Below, in pieces: positions 5,228 through 8,009 of a DNA stretch of 8,009 bases. This stretch comes from Planctomycetota bacterium (GTDB taxonomy: Bacteria > Planctomycetota > UBA1135 > UBA2386): the NCBI GenBank assembly GCA_003235605.1, contig QJVU01000293.1, forward strand, positions 1-8,009. Direction: 5' to 3'. Every line of letters starts with the position of its first letter. Position 1 is the first letter of the stretch. A program made the position numbers and the translations under genes. The notes under the pieces were generated by a model that was not told the DNA's origin, made no database searches, and saw only the letters and a list, made by a program, of their open reading frames with translations.

Positions 5228-7765
5228 ATGAGTGCCAGGTCCGAATCCGCCGCCATGCAACCCGAGGAGCTGCTGTCTCACGACCGCTGGCTCCGGATCC
5301 TGGTGTCCCGGCTGGTGCATCCGGACATTGTCGAGGACATCGTCCAGGACACATTTGCGCAGGCGCTGGCGAGCCCACCGGAAAAGCACCGCGCGATCCG
5401 TGCCTGGCTGGCGCGGGTGGCAGCCAACTTCGCCCGCAAGAAGCACCGGTCGGATGCGCGACGCCAGCGCCGCGAACGCATGCAGGGCATGGACCCGGAG
5501 CTGATGCCCGATACGGCGGACCTCGTCGCTCGGGTCGATGCTCAGCGCCATGTCGCCAAGCTGGTACTGGGGCTGGATGAGCCCTACCGGACCACCGTCC
5601 TGCTGCGGTTCTTCGAAGACCTGTCCTGCCGGCAGATCGCGACCCGCATGAACGTACCGCACGCCACCGTGCGCACCCGTCTGCAGCGTGCGCTTGCGCG
5701 GTTGCGCAAGCAGCTGGACGACGGCGAAGGACCACAATGGCGCGCCATCTACACCGGCCTGTTCGCAATCCCGGACCTCGGAGCTTCGGTCTCGGCCACC
5801 ATCCCGGCCTCGGCTGCCGCTGCCAAGGTCCAGATCCTCAACGGAGCACTGTGGATGACCACCAAGTCCAACCTCCTGGCCGCCGCCTGCGTGCTGCTGG
5901 CCGCCGCCGGTCTCACCGTCACTGCATCGTCCTTGTTCGACGGGTCCCGGGCGACCGACATCATCTCCGATGGACGCCCGGGCGACGGGTCGGCGGCGGC
6001 AGCGAACACCGTCCCTCGCCAGGAGAACCGCGACGGGACCATCCGCGCACAGCTGGCCCCACCGCGCCGCCACGCGCAGGTCGGCGACCAGCAAGGCCTC
6101 CGCCGGCGCTTGGTCGGCCAGGTATTCGACCGGAGCGGGACCCCGGTGGCCCGTGCGCCCATCGTCTTCGAGAGCGATCGGTTACCAGCGGCTCCGACGC
6201 CTCACCAAAGCGAGTTGGAACCCGAGCCCGAACCCAACCCGGTGGCCGGACCCACGAGCGTGGAATCCCGTGCGGCGCCGGCCCGAGGCCCGACGCTGCT
6301 GCTCGGCTACTCGCACGGGGACGGTAGCTTCGATGTCCAGGCACCGCGGGTCTCCGGGACCCTGCGCACCGGTGCGGGCTTCGTGACGCTACGTGCCTGG
6401 CAGTTGGAACCGGACCAGCAGGATCCGGCAGACCACGCTCCGGTGGCGGACTGCCTGTTGGTGGTCGCACCAGCCGTCCGGGTGAGTGGCTTTGCTCGCA
6501 ACCCCGAGGGCAAGAGGCTGGCCGGCGTCCGCTGTTTTGCGGACGTCGGCGCGCTGGCCGCCTATCCCGGCATCCTCGACCGCACGCTGGAGTACGAGGG
6601 ACCAGCCAGGCAAACGGACGCCCGCGGACAGTTCACCCTGGACCGCGTGCCAGCGATTCCTGAAGCCCGGTTGATCTTCTGGGCCAGCGGCTACAAGCGC
6701 ACGGGCTTCGTGGTCCCGACGCAAGACACGACGGACCTCGAGATCGTGATGGAGCCCGATGCGTCGGCGAAGGCTCGTCTCACCGGCCGTGTGCAAGACA
6801 GTGCCGGCCGACCGGTGGCGGACGCCCACGTGACCTTCGGCGTCACGGCACGCACCCGGACCGGTACCGATGGGTGTTTCCTGCTCGAGACCGACGACCT
6901 GTGGTCCGAACATCCCCTGGTTGCCGTCAAGCAGGGTTACCAGGCGGCCGTCGCCGACGGGTTGAGCCGCAGGCTGGCGGACAAGGGTGAGGTGAAGAAC
7001 GTCGTGCTCGAGCTCGAAGGCCCGGCGCTGCACATCTCCGGCCGAGTCGTCGACCACCGCGGCCGACCTGTTCCCGGACTGCGCATCTACATCTGGAACC
7101 CGACGTTCCTGGGCGGCGACCTCGACACCGCGGAAGCCTGGGCAGGTGGCTTGCACAACGCGGAGTACGGGGTGCTCGCTGTCACCGGCGAAGGCGGAGA
7201 GTTCGATCTCGGCGGTCTGCGCAACCGCGACTACGTCCTGCGGGTGTTCGATGAACAGACGAAGATGGCCTGGAGCACCAAGCCGTTGCCCGCCGGTTCC
7301 AAGGGTCATGAGGTCACGCTGCCGGAGGACGTGATGCGCCAGCGCGTCACCGGCAGGATCGTCGACCGCAACGGCGCCGGCATGGCCGGCGTCGCACTGT
7401 TCCCCAAGCTGATCGTGCGGCTGGCCCGAAACCGGACACGCAACATCGCGGGCAAGCACGTGAAGACGGACCAGAATGGCTACTTCACGCTGGCCAACAT
7501 GTCACGCTACGAAGCACAACTAGCCATCGAAGCCGACCAGATCGTGCCGGTCGAGTACGCCATCCCCCCGGAGCATTCCGGTTTGGACCTCTGCATCACG
7601 GTCCAGCGCCGCTGCCACTTCAAGCTGGAGCCCGGACGGTTCGCGGAGCGCAAGCGCGTATGGGTGCAGTTCCTCGACGACGGCGGTCGGCAATTGACCA
7701 TTCACAAGTTCAGCGCCCATGGCTGGTCATTGTTCATGCGCTGGTACTTCCATGCAGACCGGTAG
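5228..7765 (+). CDS. Membrane-tethered ECF sigma factor with extracytoplasmic carboxypeptidase-regulatory-like domains, 3' end apparently interrupted
   Basis: 845 residues as read. Sigma region 2 spans about 18-85 (VEDIVQDTFAQAL, then IRAWLARVAANFARKKHR). Sigma region 4 is a helix-turn-helix at about 108-163 (LDEPYRTTVLLRFFEDLSCRQIATRMNVPHATVRTR in pieces). A linker leads to K213 and one hydrophobic helix at 215-236 (NLLAAACVLLAAAGLTVTAS). The sigma part should be cytoplasmic and the rest outside the membrane. Five beta-sandwich domains of the carboxypeptidase regulatory type begin near residues 292, 416, 516, 600 and 704. Each opens with a motif such as GRVxDxxGRPVxxA, and several contain TDxxGxFxL. 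ECF sigma factors with long C-terminal extensions are known in Planctomycetes; a role as a transmembrane sensor-regulator is inferred. There is no separate anti-sigma gene in view. ATG 5228 has AAGGA only 1 nt upstream; ATG 5255 is an alternative that also keeps region 2. The TAG at 7763-7765 seems premature (see the next entry). Confidence 0.85.
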   Translation: MSARSESAAMQPEELLSHDRWLRILVSRLVHPDIVEDIVQDTFAQALASPPEKHRAIRAWLARVAANFARKKHRSDARRQRRERMQGMDPELMPDTADLVARVDAQRHVAKLVLGLDEPYRTTVLLRFFEDLSCRQIATRMNVPHATVRTRLQRALARLRKQLDDGEGPQWRAIYTGLFAIPDLGASVSATIPASAAAAKVQILNGALWMTTKSNLLAAACVLLAAAGLTVTASSLFDGSRATDIISDGRPGDGSAAAANTVPRQENRDGTIRAQLAPPRRHAQVGDQQGLRRRLVGQVFDRSGTPVARAPIVFESDRLPAAPTPHQSELEPEPEPNPVAGPTSVESRAAPARGPTLLLGYSHGDGSFDVQAPRVSGTLRTGAGFVTLRAWQLEPDQQDPADHAPVADCLLVVAPAVRVSGFARNPEGKRLAGVRCFADVGALAAYPGILDRTLEYEGPARQTDARGQFTLDRVPAIPEARLIFWASGYKRTGFVVPTQDTTDLEIVMEPDASAKARLTGRVQDSAGRPVADAHVTFGVTARTRTGTDGCFLLETDDLWSEHPLVAVKQGYQAAVADGLSRRLADKGEVKNVVLELEGPALHISGRVVDHRGRPVPGLRIYIWNPTFLGGDLDTAEAWAGGLHNAEYGVLAVTGEGGEFDLGGLRNRDYVLRVFDEQTKMAWSTKPLPAGSKGHEVTLPEDVMRQRVTGRIVDRNGAGMAGVALFPKLIVRLARNRTRNIAGKHVKTDQNGYFTLANMSRYEAQLAIEADQIVPVEYAIPPEHSGLDLCITVQRRCHFKLEPGRFAERKRVWVQFLDDGGRQLTIHKFSAHGWSLFMRWYFHADR

Positions 7766-7897
7766 GGGTCTGCCACCATGGCCGTCTCGGAAGCAGCCAA
7801 ATGGCTGGTCGTGCACGAGGGTCATGGCGAACACAGCGAGGTGCTGCGCCACGCGATCACGCTGAAGCCCGGCGAGGTGACGGTGCTGCAGCTCTAG
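7766..7897 (+). pseudogene. In-frame continuation of the sigma-factor gene after an internal TAG
   Basis: Immediately after the TAG at 7763-7765 the same frame runs on for 43 codons to a second TAG at 7895-7897. It contains GSATMAVSEAAKWLVV and LRHAITLKPGEVTVLQL. This reads as the closing strands of a beta domain whose first half (RVWVQFLDDGGRQL) lies before the stop, so the gene probably once ended at 7897 (889 codons plus stop, counting the amber). Possible causes are a nonsense mutation, an assembly or read error of one base, or readthrough. A separate 39-residue peptide from ATG 7778 is possible, but no Shine-Dalgarno precedes it. Confidence 0.6.
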
Positions 7898-7921
7898 GCT
7901 GGAAGGCAGCTCCAGCCTAGA
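7893..7921. terminator. Hairpin shared by two converging genes
   Basis: TCTAGGCTGGA and its exact complement TCCAGCCTAGA form an 11-bp perfect stem with a 7-nt loop (AGGCAGC). It lies exactly where the plus-strand sigma-factor frame (second TAG, 7895-7897) and the minus-strand lepB frame (TAG, 7917-7919) end. There is no T-run after the stem on either strand, so a classic intrinsic terminator is not shown. A bidirectional termination or 3'-end-protecting hairpin fits the position. Confidence 0.6.
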
Positions 7922-8009
7922 AGAACGTCATCCGGTCGAGGGGCCAGAAGCAGGCCCGGACTTTCCCCCGCAGGTCGTCGATGTCCACCATGCCGAAGCT
8001 GCGAGAGTC
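7917..8009 (-). CDS. lepB: Type I signal peptidase, last 30 residues only
   Basis: The minus-strand frame entering from the window edge gives 30 codons and a TAG. It opens with DSRSFGMVDIDDLRGKV and continues with a WPLDRM segment. In signal peptidase I (family S26) the last conserved box is GDNR...DSRxxGxVP, followed by a GR/GK turn and a terminal WP segment; DSRSFG, the GK turn and WPLDR match this order. The enzyme cleaves signal peptides at the outer face of the cytoplasmic membrane. The catalytic serine and lysine and the membrane anchor lie outside the window. It converges on the sigma-factor gene and shares its terminal hairpin. The match rests on a short stretch. Confidence 0.75.
   Translation of the reverse strand, partial: DSRSFGMVDIDDLRGKVRACFWPLDRMTFF

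Noticed and set aside
3760..7459. Long minus-strand open frames opposite the S41 and sigma-factor genes (3760-4998, 4916-6094, 6389-7459)
   Set aside because: No family motifs, low-complexity composition and complete overlap with well-supported genes.
7763..7765. TAG as a sense codon (recoding)
   Set aside because: TAG is the plain stop of the other genes in the window, so general reassignment is unlikely; a mutation or sequence error is simpler.
7778..7897. Independent 39-residue gene starting at ATG 7778
   Set aside because: It is in the same frame as the sigma-factor gene and reads as its C-terminus, and no Shine-Dalgarno precedes it.

Overview
The window is GC-rich, bacterial and densely coded. 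Its protein types point to a member of the Planctomycetota. It has a secreted FG-GAP/VCBS propeller protein with a C-terminal domain of the kind common in that phylum. It also has an ECF sigma factor joined through a membrane helix to a long chain of carboxypeptidase-regulatory-like beta domains. This assignment is inferred from protein architecture; there is no rRNA or other marker to confirm it.

Layout from left to right. Positions 1-1110 (minus strand) hold the N-terminal 370 codons of a GatE-type Glu-tRNA(Gln) amidotransferase subunit, whose C-terminus lies outside the window. Upstream of it on the same strand is a short-chain dehydrogenase/reductase (1178-1846). Next is a secreted seven-bladed FG-GAP propeller protein (1922-3505, minus). 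A divergent intergenic region of about 155 bp separates it from a secreted S41-family peptidase (3661-5103, plus). This is followed, 124 bp downstream on the same strand, by the membrane-tethered ECF sigma factor (5228-7765). That gene ends at a TAG, but its reading frame continues with protein-like sequence to a second TAG at 7895-7897, so its 3' end looks interrupted. The last 93 bases carry, on the minus strand, the C-terminal 30 residues of a type I signal peptidase (LepB). The two converging genes end inside one perfect hairpin whose two arms contain both stop codons.

The genes do not form one obvious pathway. GatE is translation housekeeping with an archaeal flavour. The FG-GAP protein, S41 peptidase, transmembrane sigma factor and signal peptidase all concern the cell envelope or protein export. 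The peptidase next to the membrane-tethered sigma factor suggests a possible signalling pair, but this is only an inference. Three starts (gatE, SDR, S41) have a TANNNT-like -10 box 6-9 nt upstream and no Shine-Dalgarno, which suggests leaderless mRNAs; the FG-GAP gene has a clear Shine-Dalgarno. I saw no tRNA, rRNA, CRISPR array or insertion sequence, and no gene-free stretch over 300 bases.
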